A stretch of 32,930 bases of DNA from Myxococcales bacterium (lineage in GTDB: Bacteria > Myxococcota_A > Bradymonadia > UBA4248): NCBI GenBank assembly GCA_004554395.1, contig SFMP01000118.1, positions 1 through 32,930 on the forward strand, written 5' to 3'. Position numbers and translations under genes: made by a program. The notes beneath the pieces are model-generated. The model was given only the letters and a program-made list of their open reading frames with translations. It had not been told where the DNA came from and ran no database searches. This document shows, piece after piece, positions 1 to 7,644 of this stretch. How positions within the stretch are numbered: the first letter of the stretch is position 1; every line of letters starts with the position of its first letter.

Positions 1-3000
1 ATTGATGTTTTTTGAGTTAAAGAAGTATGTCCTGCACTCATCGTATGCAATTGCCTCGGGCGTATTATGAACAGCGCCGTCGATTTCCAAAATCAAAGCT
101 AATTCTGGACAATAAAAATCAGCAATATACCCACCAATGAGCTGTTGACGTCTCCATTTCGTATTACAAATCTTGCGGTTTCTCAACAATTGCCATGCAA
201 TATCTTCATAGGGCGTAGGCTCTTTTCTAAATTTCTTAGCCAACTCAGCCTTGGCAGCATTTACTGGATTACTTTTTACTATCAAGAACTCTAAGTTTGG
301 TTTGTTTTCGGATGAGCGTAGCGAATCCGCATCCCCCTTTCCCCTCTCCTTTTTGGAGAGGGGAGAGGGGGTGCCAGCCGTAAGGCTGGCGGGGGTGTGG
401 GGTGAGGTAGAGGCGGTGCCAGCCGCAAGGCTGGCGGGGGTGTGGGGTGAGGTAGAGGGGGTAGCGGCGTATTTCGCTTGCGAAATAGCCGCGCAGGGGG
501 AGACTTCCCCCTCACCATGCTTCACTAAAAAAGTCATACAAACTTTTGCGCGCGAGCCAGAACCAAATATCTTGCCGCCTTCTTTTCGCGACATTTCGCC
601 TTGTGTTCGCTGGTCGCCTCGCAAATCCAATACGTAAATGCAATCGAATTCATTGGCGAGTGCTCGTCGCATGCCGGCGGCGGCGTTGCCCTCGAGCCAT
701 CCGCCATTTGTAATAAACCCGATGATGCTGCCGTGTGCATCGTCGATTCGATCGGTCGCCCAGCGAAAGGCGCGTATATACGAGTCATAGAGGCTATTCT
801 TTAGTGTCGCCTTCGAACCGGCGACATACGTCTCGGCGATGCGTGCGTCGAGATTGGGGTATTTCAAATTCTGATTATTATCATTTCCGCTTTTCTGTCC
901 TACAGAATACGGCGGATTGCCGATAATGACTTGAATCGGAGCTTTGCACTGGCGTTCGATTTGTTCGGTATTTTCCTTAAAGAGGTCGTCGATCGATCGT
1001 TGTCCGCGTTCGTTGAGTTCGAACGTATCGGTGAGGCAAATATTGTCGAAATTGATATAATGATCGGAGGGGTGGAGGCTGTGAAAGACGGTTTCGATAT
1101 TGACGTCGGCGACGTAATAGGCGAGCAGGACGATTTCGTTGCAGTGGAGTTCCTTGAGGTATTTGCGTTTGAGGTCTTTGTCTTTGATGATGCCGGATTG
1201 TAATAATCGGGTGATAAACGTGCCCGTGCCGACGAATGGGTCGAGGATGTGGACGTTTTCGTCGCTGAGCGATCGTCCGAATTCCCTATTCATCAACGAT
1301 TCGACGCTATGAATGATGAAATCGACGCATTCGATGGGGGTGTAGACGATACCCAATCGTTGTACGGTTTTGGGGAAAGCGACGGCAAAGAAGCGATTAT
1401 ACAATTCTTTGATGAGTTGTTGACGGGCGGCGGGCGAAGTAATATCGCCGATTTGATTTCGGATGCTCGCGTAGAACGAATTGAGAATCGTCGTATCTTT
1501 GCCGAGGCCGCGATCTTGTAATTTTTTGACCATACGAGCGAGTGTTTTGCTCACGGCATTGTTATCGTTGAAATGATAATCGGCGAAGAGAGCGTCGAAG
1601 ATGGGCCCGACGATGATGTGTTGTCCGAGCATTTCGGCGGCTTGTTCGCGGTCGATACTCGTATTGATGTTTTTTTGTAGTCCGGCGAGGTATCGATCGA
1701 AAGCGCTTTGTACATCGGGATATCGTTCGATGATGTCGTTCATGTGTGCGATGATATCGCGTGCGACTCTTCCGACGTCGGACGCCCATCCTTCCCAATA
1801 ATTGCGTGTTCCGACTTTGTCGACGAGTTTGGCGAATATTTTTCCTTGATCGGGGGTAAAGAGTTCGAGTTGTCGGGCAATGCGAATCTTCGTTTCTTGC
1901 TCTTTGCTCGTTTGCAAAACGTCGCCAGTGTCTTCGTTTGTTTGGCACTGGTTTCCCGTCGTGCCGACGATGAATTTGCTCGAGTCGGTGGCGGAGTTGT
2001 CGTCGGGGGAGTTGTATCGCGCGGTGTCGGCCATGTTCAATCGAATGGCATTGACTTGAGCGTTGAAGTTTTCGTCGTGTGCTCGCAGGGCGCACAAGAC
2101 GCTCCAAACTTCTTTGAAACGGTCGTTTTTTTCGAGGGCTTCGCAGATATCTTCGCCGGGGCTCAAGGCGACGGGCAAAACGATGTAGCCATATTTTTTC
2201 CCGCCATCTTCGCCGCGTCGAAAGTTTCGCATGACGCGTCCGACCGATTGAACAATGTCGATTTGGGATTTCTTGGGCGCCATAAAGACGACGGCATCGA
2301 GCGCGGGGACGTCGACGCCCTCGGAGAGGCAACGGACGTTTGTCAAAACTTTGCATACATTTGTATCGTTTTGATTTGTATTATCTTCGCTCAACCAAGC
2401 TAAGATGTGATTTCTTTCGCTGGTGTTCATCGTACCATCGACGTGTTTGCATTCGATCGAAACGAATTTTCGTCGTTCTTCGTAAGATTTCGATTTTAGA
2501 TAGATATTCGAGACTTCTGGGAACATGGCTTCGATGTTGACGGATGAGCCGGGATCTTCGATGTTTCCGATTTTCGAGGCAAACAAGATGGCGCGTGTGC
2601 ACGGTTTTGGGTCTTCGGCGAGTGTTCGTCCGCCATCGCCGACGAGCTGTTTCGACAATCCGTGAATCGCGCCTACGAGTTGCGTCGCGAGCGGCAAATT
2701 GATGGATTTGTCTTTATTTTCGAAATTGGCGAGGACGGTTGGGGGCAAATCTTTTGGGTCAACGGTCAATATAATGACTTTGTAATCGCTCAAACAGCCT
2801 AGGTTGACGGCTTGGCCAAACGAAATGCGAGCAATTTCTGCGCCATAAGTCTCTTCGTCGTCCATCGAGCAAACGACGGCATCGGAAGTCAATTTTTTTG
2901 CATCGGATTTTGCATTGACCGTATAAATGCGAGGGGTTGCCGTCATATAGAGTCGTTTTTTTCCGCGAATAAATGCATCGTCGTGTATTTTCATAAAACT

Positions 3001-4101
3001 CGACTCGAGCCCAGCTTTGGCCGCCCCCGTCGTGCGGTGTGCTTCGTCGCAGATTATCAAATCGAACGTGCCAAATTCGCCGCCCGTGGCGCGTAATACT
3101 TCGGCTTGTGCCGAGGCGACGACTTGCAGCGATTGATAAGTCGTAAACACGACAGTCATGCCTTCGTCGTGCATTGAGCGGGCTGCCAATAGGCGATCGG
3201 CAACCGATTTGACGGTCGTCGTTGCGGGCAATGGGGAGTCGATCGAGAGCTCGGCAGTGAAATCGCCGTCGTTTGATTTCTTTTCGAGGGCTCGGTTATC
3301 GGAGCAGACGCCAATGGCAAAGATGGGGGCGGGTCTCAAATCGCCGTTGGCGTGTTGGGCGTTTTCGGCCCAGGATTGGTATGTTTGTCCGAGCAATGCA
3401 ATCGACGGGACGCAATAGAGCACGAAAGAGCCGCGCGTCGTGGCGACGGCTTCGGCAATGCGTTGCGAAGTGAGGGTTTTGCCCGTGCCGCAAGCCATGA
3501 TCACTTTTCCACGAGAATTGTTTTTGTAGTGCGCTTGGGCTTTTTCGACGACTTCTCTCTGATAATCGCGGAGTTTTTTCGGTTCGATGTTTACATCTTT
3601 TCCCTTGGCAATGGCGTCCCAATCGACATTTGAATTTGCCAAAACGCTCGTGCTCAAACGCGTAAAGTTTTCGCGCTTGTTGACGTGTTCTTCGGCATTT
3701 TTGTTCCAAACGGCATCGGTATCGACCCATACGAAGCGCGAAAAGGTGATCTTTTCGCTATTGGATTTGTCGTCGGCAGAGGGTGGGGTAAACATCTTTC
3801 CCTGGTGGCTGAGAAAATTCGACACGTCGCCTTCGGCGACGCGCGTGCGACTGCCGTAGAATTTGCATTGTACGGCCCAAAACTCGCCGTTGCGCATTTC
3901 GAGCACGATATCGATGCCCAAATCGTGCGCATCGAGCCCGACGGCTTTGGCGAAATCGCTCCATAGCCATCCGCGAGCGACATCATAGAGGGGTGTGACG
4001 CAGAACCAGCGCAAGACGAGTATTTCGAACTTGCTGCCGGCTTGTTTGGGGTTGATCGATGTCGAGCGTATATTTTGAATGATATCGTGAAATGACTGCA
4101 T
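1..4101 (-). CDS. Type ISP-like single-chain restriction-modification enzyme, 3' end cut by window edge, with in-frame DUF559 insertion
   Basis: The ATG lies at 4099-4101 (minus strand; product begins MQSFHDIIQNIR) and 1367 codons run without a stop to base 1. Domains seen in order: an Mrr-like PD-(D/E)XK nuclease (residues about 15-85, with GIDIV and a QxK-type AVQCKF); an SF2 helicase with Walker A CGTGKT (about 205), DEAH (about 353), MTATPR and a QSVGRVMR motif VI; a coupler; and an N6-adenine methyltransferase with motif I DPFVGTGTF (about 957) and motif IV NPPY (about 1063). This is the architecture of Type ISP enzymes such as LlaGI/LlaBIII, which methylate one strand, translocate on DNA and cleave unmodified DNA. 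After GSGSRAKVCMTFLVK (about 1191), where family members continue into the target-recognition part, the frame enters repeat-encoded low-complexity sequence and then a DUF559 domain. Whether the target-recognition domain resumes to the left of the window cannot be seen. No separate specificity or methylase gene is nearby. Confidence 0.9.
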   Translation of the reverse strand, partial: MQSFHDIIQNIRSTSINPKQAGSKFEILVLRWFCVTPLYDVARGWLWSDFAKAVGLDAHDLGIDIVLEMRNGEFWAVQCKFYGSRTRVAEGDVSNFLSHQGKMFTPPSADDKSNSEKITFSRFVWVDTDAVWNKNAEEHVNKRENFTRLSTSVLANSNVDWDAIAKGKDVNIEPKKLRDYQREVVEKAQAHYKNNSRGKVIMACGTGKTLTSQRIAEAVATTRGSFVLYCVPSIALLGQTYQSWAENAQHANGDLRPAPIFAIGVCSDNRALEKKSNDGDFTAELSIDSPLPATTTVKSVADRLLAARSMHDEGMTVVFTTYQSLQVVASAQAEVLRATGGEFGTFDLIICDEAHRTTGAAKAGLESSFMKIHDDAFIRGKKRLYMTATPRIYTVNAKSDAKKLTSDAVVCSMDDEETYGAEIARISFGQAVNLGCLSDYKVIILTVDPKDLPPTVLANFENKDKSINLPLATQLVGAIHGLSKQLVGDGGRTLAEDPKPCTRAILFASKIGNIEDPGSSVNIEAMFPEVSNIYLKSKSYEERRKFVSIECKHVDGTMNTSERNHILAWLSEDNTNQNDTNVCKVLTNVRCLSEGVDVPALDAVVFMAPKKSQIDIVQSVGRVMRNFRRGEDGGKKYGYIVLPVALSPGEDICEALEKNDRFKEVWSVLCALRAHDENFNAQVNAIRLNMADTARYNSPDDNSATDSSKFIVGTTGNQCQTNEDTGDVLQTSKEQETKIRIARQLELFTPDQGKIFAKLVDKVGTRNYWEGWASDVGRVARDIIAHMNDIIERYPDVQSAFDRYLAGLQKNINTSIDREQAAEMLGQHIIVGPIFDALFADYHFNDNNAVSKTLARMVKKLQDRGLGKDTTILNSFYASIRNQIGDITSPAARQQLIKELYNRFFAVAFPKTVQRLGIVYTPIECVDFIIHSVESLMNREFGRSLSDENVHILDPFVGTGTFITRLLQSGIIKDKDLKRKYLKELHCNEIVLLAYYVADVNIETVFHSLHPSDHYINFDNICLTDTFELNERGQRSIDDLFKENTEQIERQCKAPIQVIIGNPPYSVGQKSGNDNNQNLKYPNLDARIAETYVAGSKATLKNSLYDSYIRAFRWATDRIDDAHGSIIGFITNGGWLEGNAAAGMRRALANEFDCIYVLDLRGDQRTQGEMSRKEGGKIFGSGSRAKVCMTFLVKHGEGEVSPCAAISQAKYAATPSTSPHTPASLAAGTASTSPHTPASLTAGTPSPLSKKERGKGDADSLRSSENKPNLEFLIVKSNPVNAAKAELAKKFRKEPTPYEDIAWQLLRNRKICNTKWRRQQLIGGYIADFYCPELALILEIDGAVHNTPEAIAYDECRTYFFNSKNIN
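332..460 (-). repeat. GC-rich palindromic repeat block with two 45-bp tandem units
   Basis: Two direct copies of a 45-bp unit occupy 370-414 and 415-459 and differ at only a few bases. Each contains the inverted repeat GCCAGCC-(GTAA or GCAA)-GGCTGGC. A second palindrome, CCCCTCTCC-TTTTT-GGAGAGGGG, lies at 341-363. Because 45 is a multiple of three, the copies stay in frame in the host gene and add 15 residues each. The same architecture (CCTCACCCC, GCC/GGC hairpin, ACCCCCTCTCC, second hairpin) recurs in opposite orientation at 4122-4176. Confidence 0.9.
464..492. repeat. Bulged GTAT/ATA hairpin inside the restriction gene
   Basis: GCGGC-G-TATTTCGC pairs with GCGAAATA-GCCGC across a TT loop, leaving one unpaired G. 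This is the hairpin family otherwise found between genes in this window. Here it is translated as part of the linker (CAAISQAKYAAT on the minus strand). It is the only copy I find within coding sequence. Confidence 0.8.
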
Positions 4102-4121
4102 TTGGGTTGATCCTTTGATTT

Positions 4122-4176
4122 GACCTCACCCCCGGCCTGTCGGCCACCCCCTCTCCATAAATGGCGAGGGGGGAAG
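4122..4176 (+). repeat. GC-rich palindromic repeat, inverted relative to 332-460
   Basis: CCTCACCCC, a GGCC-TGTC-GGCC hairpin, ACCCCCTCTCC and a second hairpin ending GAGGGGGG follow in the same order as in the 332-460 block read on the minus strand. It sits 21 bp upstream of the restriction-enzyme ATG, so it would be transcribed as part of that gene's 5' leader. Confidence 0.75.
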
Positions 4177-4200
4177 ACGGGGTTATGTGAATTGGTGTTT

Positions 4201-4227
4201 ATTATATCCCCTGCCATGATGTTTCAA
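4201..4227 (-). promoter_or_regulatory. Candidate sigma70-type promoter of the restriction gene
   Basis: On the minus strand TTGAAA (4227-4222) is followed after 15 nt by a perfect TATAAT (4206-4201). The spacer is shorter than the usual 16-18 nt, so this is moderate evidence. It would give a leader of roughly 90 nt carrying the 4122-4176 palindrome. The rest of the gap (4228-4411) shows no clear gene, and I could not identify a convincing promoter for moxR in it. Confidence 0.45.
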
Positions 4228-4411
4228 CGGAAAAAGTGAATGCGGTATCTCTGGACGACAGGGACGAGTGTGCGGATTTTGGGAATGTAATGCAGGGGGT
4301 TTTAGTTTAAGCGGTTGGTTTAGGCAGTGGCTATGCTTTCGTGTGGAGGTGTAGTTGCTGGAGAAGGGGCGTTTGGAAGCGCTCGTTGAGAGAGATTGAT
4401 GGAGAGAATCG

Positions 4412-5398
4412 ATGTCGAATAAAGATTTGGAAAACGAAGTACGCGAATATCAGAAGTTGTTTGGCGATGTGAAGTCGGAGATAGCGAAGGTCGTCGTGGG
4501 GCAGGAAGCGCTCGTCCATCGTCTTTTGATAGGTTTGATAACGGGTGGCCATGTGTTGGTCGAGGGTGTGCCTGGTTTGGCGAAGACGCTTTTGATTCGG
4601 ACGCTTTCGGAGTGTTTGAACGTGACGTTTTCGCGGATTCAGTTTACGCCGGATATGTTGCCCGTCGACGTGATGGGAACGGAGATATTCAATCCGAAAG
4701 AGGCGACGTTTTCGATCAAGAAGGGGCCAGTATTTGGGAATCTCGTGTTGGCGGATGAGATCAACCGTGCGCCGGCGAAGGTTCAATCGGCGTTGCTGGA
4801 GGCGATGCAAGAGAAGCAGGTGACGATAGGTCGGGAGACGTTTAGGCTCGAGGCGCCGTTTTTGGTCATGGCGACGCAGAATCCGATCGAGCAAGAGGGG
4901 ACGTATCCGTTGCCCGAGGCGCAACTCGACCGATTTATGCTCAAGGTTTTGGTGGGGTATTTGTCGCGCGACGAAGAGATGAAGGTGGTGGAGCGCATGG
5001 CGGGAGGAACGCCAGTGCCGGAGGTACGTCAAATCATGGATAAGGAGACGGTATTGGCGGCGGGTCGTGCGGCGGAGTCGGTGTTTATCGATTCGAAGAT
5101 AAGTGCATACGTCGTCGACATCGTCAATGCGACGCGCGACCCGCAATCGGCGGGATTGTCGCAGTTATCGGCGTTGATCGAGATGGGCGCGTCGACGCGA
5201 GCGTCGATTAACTTGGTGAAGGCGGCGAAAGCGCACGCAGTTTTGAGTGGTCGGACGTATTTGTCGCCGCACGACATCAAGACGATAGCGCCCGATGTGT
5301 TGCGCCACCGCGTGACGCTTTCGTACGAGGCGGAGGCCCAGGGCAAGACAGCCGATGACATCGTGTCGGCGATTCTGGAGACGGTTCCCGTACCGTAG
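4412..5398 (+). CDS. moxR: MoxR-family AAA+ ATPase
   Basis: This 328-residue protein is the usual length for MoxR. Walker A is GVPGLAKT (52-59), Walker B is LVLADEIN (111-118), and the MoxR signature continues with RAPAKVQSALLEAMQEKQVT and MATQNPIEQEGTYPLPEAQLDRF. MoxR ATPases act as chaperone-like remodelers of partner proteins with VWA domains. Here the partners are probably the DUF58 and BatA/BatB products encoded directly downstream. The ATG at 4412 is preceded by GGAGAG (4401-4406). It is the first gene of the Bat-type operon and is divergent from the restriction gene. The family call is firm; the physiological role (aerotolerance or envelope stress) is inferred from Bat operons elsewhere. 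Confidence 0.95.
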   Translation: MSNKDLENEVREYQKLFGDVKSEIAKVVVGQEALVHRLLIGLITGGHVLVEGVPGLAKTLLIRTLSECLNVTFSRIQFTPDMLPVDVMGTEIFNPKEATFSIKKGPVFGNLVLADEINRAPAKVQSALLEAMQEKQVTIGRETFRLEAPFLVMATQNPIEQEGTYPLPEAQLDRFMLKVLVGYLSRDEEMKVVERMAGGTPVPEVRQIMDKETVLAAGRAAESVFIDSKISAYVVDIVNATRDPQSAGLSQLSALIEMGASTRASINLVKAAKAHAVLSGRTYLSPHDIKTIAPDVLRHRVTLSYEAEAQGKTADDIVSAILETVPVP

Positions 5399-5472
5399 TT
5401 TAGGACGGATAGGGCGGGGGATTCGGTATTGTTGGGAGAGGAGACGGGGGCGGTAAGCCTTCGAGAAAAGCG

Positions 5473-6462
5473 ATGTTGACTCCAGAAATCATCAGAAAAG
5501 TCAAGCAGATCGAGATACGGACGGGTCGTCAAGTTTCGGATGTATTGGCGGGTGCATATTTGTCGGTATTTAAGGGCGTTGGTATGGAATTCGACGAAGT
5601 TCGCCCATACGTTCCCGGCGACGACATCCGCAATATCGATTGGAACGTGACGGCTCGCACGGGCGTGCCCTATGTGAAGCGTTTCGTCGAGGAGCGCGAG
5701 TTGACGGTTTTATTAGTCGTCGATATTAGTCCGAGTTTGGATTTTGGTAGCGGAGAGCGATCGAAGCGCGAGGCGGCGACGGAATTGAGCGCGTTATTGG
5801 GATTTTCGGCGATCGAGAACGACGATAACATTGGATTATTGTTGTTTCAACAAGGCGTCGATGAATATATCCCGCCGCGCAAAGGTCAGAAGCATGCGTT
5901 GCGGATCGTGCGCGAGGTGTTGGCACGTGCGCAGGGGGCAGATGCGCCATACGACGAGGCTCCGGGTGAGACGAGTCTTTGGCGGCGGTTAGGCGCGAGT
6001 CTTCGCCGCAGGTTTGAGCGATTGAAGGCGCATACGCGCCATGGGAATCGCCGGACGAATATCGCGCATGCGCTCGAATTTGCGCGTCAAATATTACATC
6101 GTCGAGCGGTCATCTTTTTAATATCGGACTTTATCGACGAAGATTATATCGATATCGTTCGCAATATGCATCGCAAGCACGATATCATTAGCGTATTGGT
6201 GAATGATAAGCGCGAGTTTGAAATCGTCGACGAAGGATTATTGACATTAGAAGATGCCGAGACGGGTGAGATCCGCGAGGTGGATACGGGATCGAAGGCG
6301 TTTCGGGAGGCGGCGGAGCGAGCGGCTCGCGAGCGCGTAGAGCGGTTGAAATCGTCGTTTATGGCATCGGGTTGCGATTTGATCGAGATCGATGCGACGC
6401 AATCGGTTATCGATCCGTTATTGTCATTTTTCCGTCAACGTCGGCGGCGATATCGTCGATGA
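5473..6462 (+). CDS. DUF58 domain protein, MoxR partner
   Basis: This 329-residue protein has the DUF58 signature GMEFDEVRPYVPGDDIRNID followed by WNVTARTG (about 38-65). A degenerate VWA-like fold follows (LLVVDISPSLDFGS, about 80-94, a DxSxS metal-site remnant). There is no signal peptide or membrane segment, so it is likely cytoplasmic. DUF58 genes nearly always follow moxR, as here after a 74-nt gap, and their products are thought to bind the ATPase. The start has only a weak purine-rich site (GAGAAAAG). The C-terminus is very basic (RQRRRRYRR). Confidence 0.92.
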   Translation: MLTPEIIRKVKQIEIRTGRQVSDVLAGAYLSVFKGVGMEFDEVRPYVPGDDIRNIDWNVTARTGVPYVKRFVEERELTVLLVVDISPSLDFGSGERSKREAATELSALLGFSAIENDDNIGLLLFQQGVDEYIPPRKGQKHALRIVREVLARAQGADAPYDEAPGETSLWRRLGASLRRRFERLKAHTRHGNRRTNIAHALEFARQILHRRAVIFLISDFIDEDYIDIVRNMHRKHDIISVLVNDKREFEIVDEGLLTLEDAETGEIREVDTGSKAFREAAERAARERVERLKSSFMASGCDLIEIDATQSVIDPLLSFFRQRRRRYRR

Positions 6463-6492
6463 TGATATGATATATATATATTATCGGAGATA

Positions 6493-7644
6493 ATGATGAA
6501 AAGTATAGATATCGGCGATGGCGTCAGAGGACGAGGGCTTCTGTATCGAAAGAGTTGCGCGGAACGATATAAATGTATGAAGCGATATAAATGTATGAAA
6601 CGATATATATATACTTGCATGTTGATAGCTGGTCTATCGCTGGCGCAGTTTGGGTGTGGGACGCCCGAGGCGGGCGATGCGCAGGCGAATGTTTCGGAAC
6701 AGTCGGCGGTTGCGCCGGGGGGGCAGGGCGATAGTCGGGAGACGGTGTTGGGCCCCGTGCGAGCGGTGGTGAATTTGAGCCATCGCGCACCGGTATTGGG
6801 CGAGCAGATAACGTTGTCGTTGACGGTCGATGCGGAGCCCGATGTCGTGGTGTCGATGCCTGAGTTTGGCGACCAGCTCGGGCGTTTTGGGATTGCCGAT
6901 TATCGGGCGACGGAAACGGTATCGGAGACAGGGCATAACGTCTATGTGCAGTCGTATACGCTCGATTTGCCGATGTCGGGGAGTTTGCGCACGCCATCTT
7001 TTTTGGTCGAGTTTACCGATAATCGGGCGAATTCGGAGAAGAAAGGCGTAGTGCAAGAGATATTGACCGAAGAGATGACGTTTGAAGTCGGGTCGGTGTT
7101 TGGCGATGGGCGCGTGCCCGAAGAATTGTCGCCAGCGATAGGGAATTTGCCAGAGCTCGTCTTGCCGAGTGGGAAAAAGTCGCCGTGGTGGATGTATGCG
7201 GGGATGGTGGCGTTGGTCGCGGCGTTATTGGGTGGGATATATGCGTTGAGGCGCAAGTCGTCGGAGCCTGCGTTGGCGGTCGATGAAGTCGCATTGAGGG
7301 CGTTGCAGGCGCTCGAGAAGCGCGGTTTGCCGAGCAATCAATCGGGGGCAGATCGTTGGTATGTCGAATTGTCGTCGATATTGCGCACATATATCGAGGG
7401 TCGATTTGGGGTCGATGCGCCGCGCCTGACGACGGAGGAGTTTTTCGAGCAAGCGAAGAAGAGTGCGGAATTGGGCGACGACGATAAGCGATTGATTCGG
7501 AAGTTATTGGAGCGATCGGATCGCGTGAAATTTACGGATTTTATGCCGACGACCGAAGAGATGGAGCAGATGCTCGTCGATTCGCGTCGATTTGTCGAGG
7601 AGACGCGCGTCGTAGCGGTAGAGGAGGCGAAGAAAGATGCTTGA
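6493..7644 (+). CDS. BatD-like membrane protein of the MoxR/Bat operon
   Basis: The 383-residue product has an N-terminal hydrophobic segment (MLIAGLSLAQFGC, about 43-55; the Cys is in a poor lipobox), a beta-rich Ig-like region (about 78-185), a transmembrane helix (WWMYAGMVALVAALLGGIYA, about 232-251) and a cytoplasmic helical tail. The tail contains WYVELSSILRTYIEGRFGV followed by TTEEF, the pattern of short BatD/DUF4381-like proteins found between DUF58 and batA. The start is uncertain. GGAGA at 6486-6490 favours the ATG at 6493 or 6496, but further in-frame ATGs lie at 6577, 6595 and 6619 in a tandem repeat. The stop overlaps batA by 8 nt, suggesting translational coupling. Confidence 0.75.
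   Translation: MMKSIDIGDGVRGRGLLYRKSCAERYKCMKRYKCMKRYIYTCMLIAGLSLAQFGCGTPEAGDAQANVSEQSAVAPGGQGDSRETVLGPVRAVVNLSHRAPVLGEQITLSLTVDAEPDVVVSMPEFGDQLGRFGIADYRATETVSETGHNVYVQSYTLDLPMSGSLRTPSFLVEFTDNRANSEKKGVVQEILTEEMTFEVGSVFGDGRVPEELSPAIGNLPELVLPSGKKSPWWMYAGMVALVAALLGGIYALRRKSSEPALAVDEVALRALQALEKRGLPSNQSGADRWYVELSSILRTYIEGRFGVDAPRLTTEEFFEQAKKSAELGDDDKRLIRKLLERSDRVKFTDFMPTTEEMEQMLVDSRRFVEETRVVAVEEAKKDA
6565..6606 (+). repeat. 18-bp tandem repeat carrying successive in-frame ATGs
   Basis: CGATATAAATGTATGAAG (6565-6582) is followed by a copy with one change (6583-6600) and then a partial third copy. It encodes RYKCMK twice, giving two extra possible starts just before the hydrophobic signal or anchor of the gene. 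Confidence 0.85.

Larger units (their letters stand above)
1..535 (-). other. In-frame insertion: repeat-encoded linker plus DUF559 (Vsr-like) endonuclease domain
   Basis: This block lies inside the restriction-enzyme frame. From 535 down to about 295 it encodes a Pro/Ser/Thr/Gly-rich linker derived from palindromic repeats (twice SPHTPASL, then PSPLSKKERGKG). From about 290 to base 1 it encodes a DUF559 domain: TPYEDIAWQLLRNRK, then KWRRQQLIGGYIADFYC, then LILEIDGAVH. These match the family's conserved E, RRQ, IG-YI-DF, E-x-DG and H. DUF559 is a PD-(D/E)XK-like fold related to Vsr nucleases. I read every codon triplet from 1 to about 900 in this frame and found no minus-strand stop. The domain is cut by the window edge. 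Confidence 0.8.

Noticed and set aside
251..637. Open frame on the plus strand through the GC-rich repeats
   Set aside because: It is antisense to the restriction gene and made largely of repeat sequence; the minus-strand frame carries recognisable domains.
1562..2356. Long minus-strand frame rich in Arg and His
   Set aside because: It is a shadow in another frame of the helicase region; composition is Arg-rich and no motif is present.
4228..4411. Promoter of the MoxR/Bat operon
   Set aside because: Several TTG-type and TATGCT-type hexamers exist, but none has an acceptable spacing.
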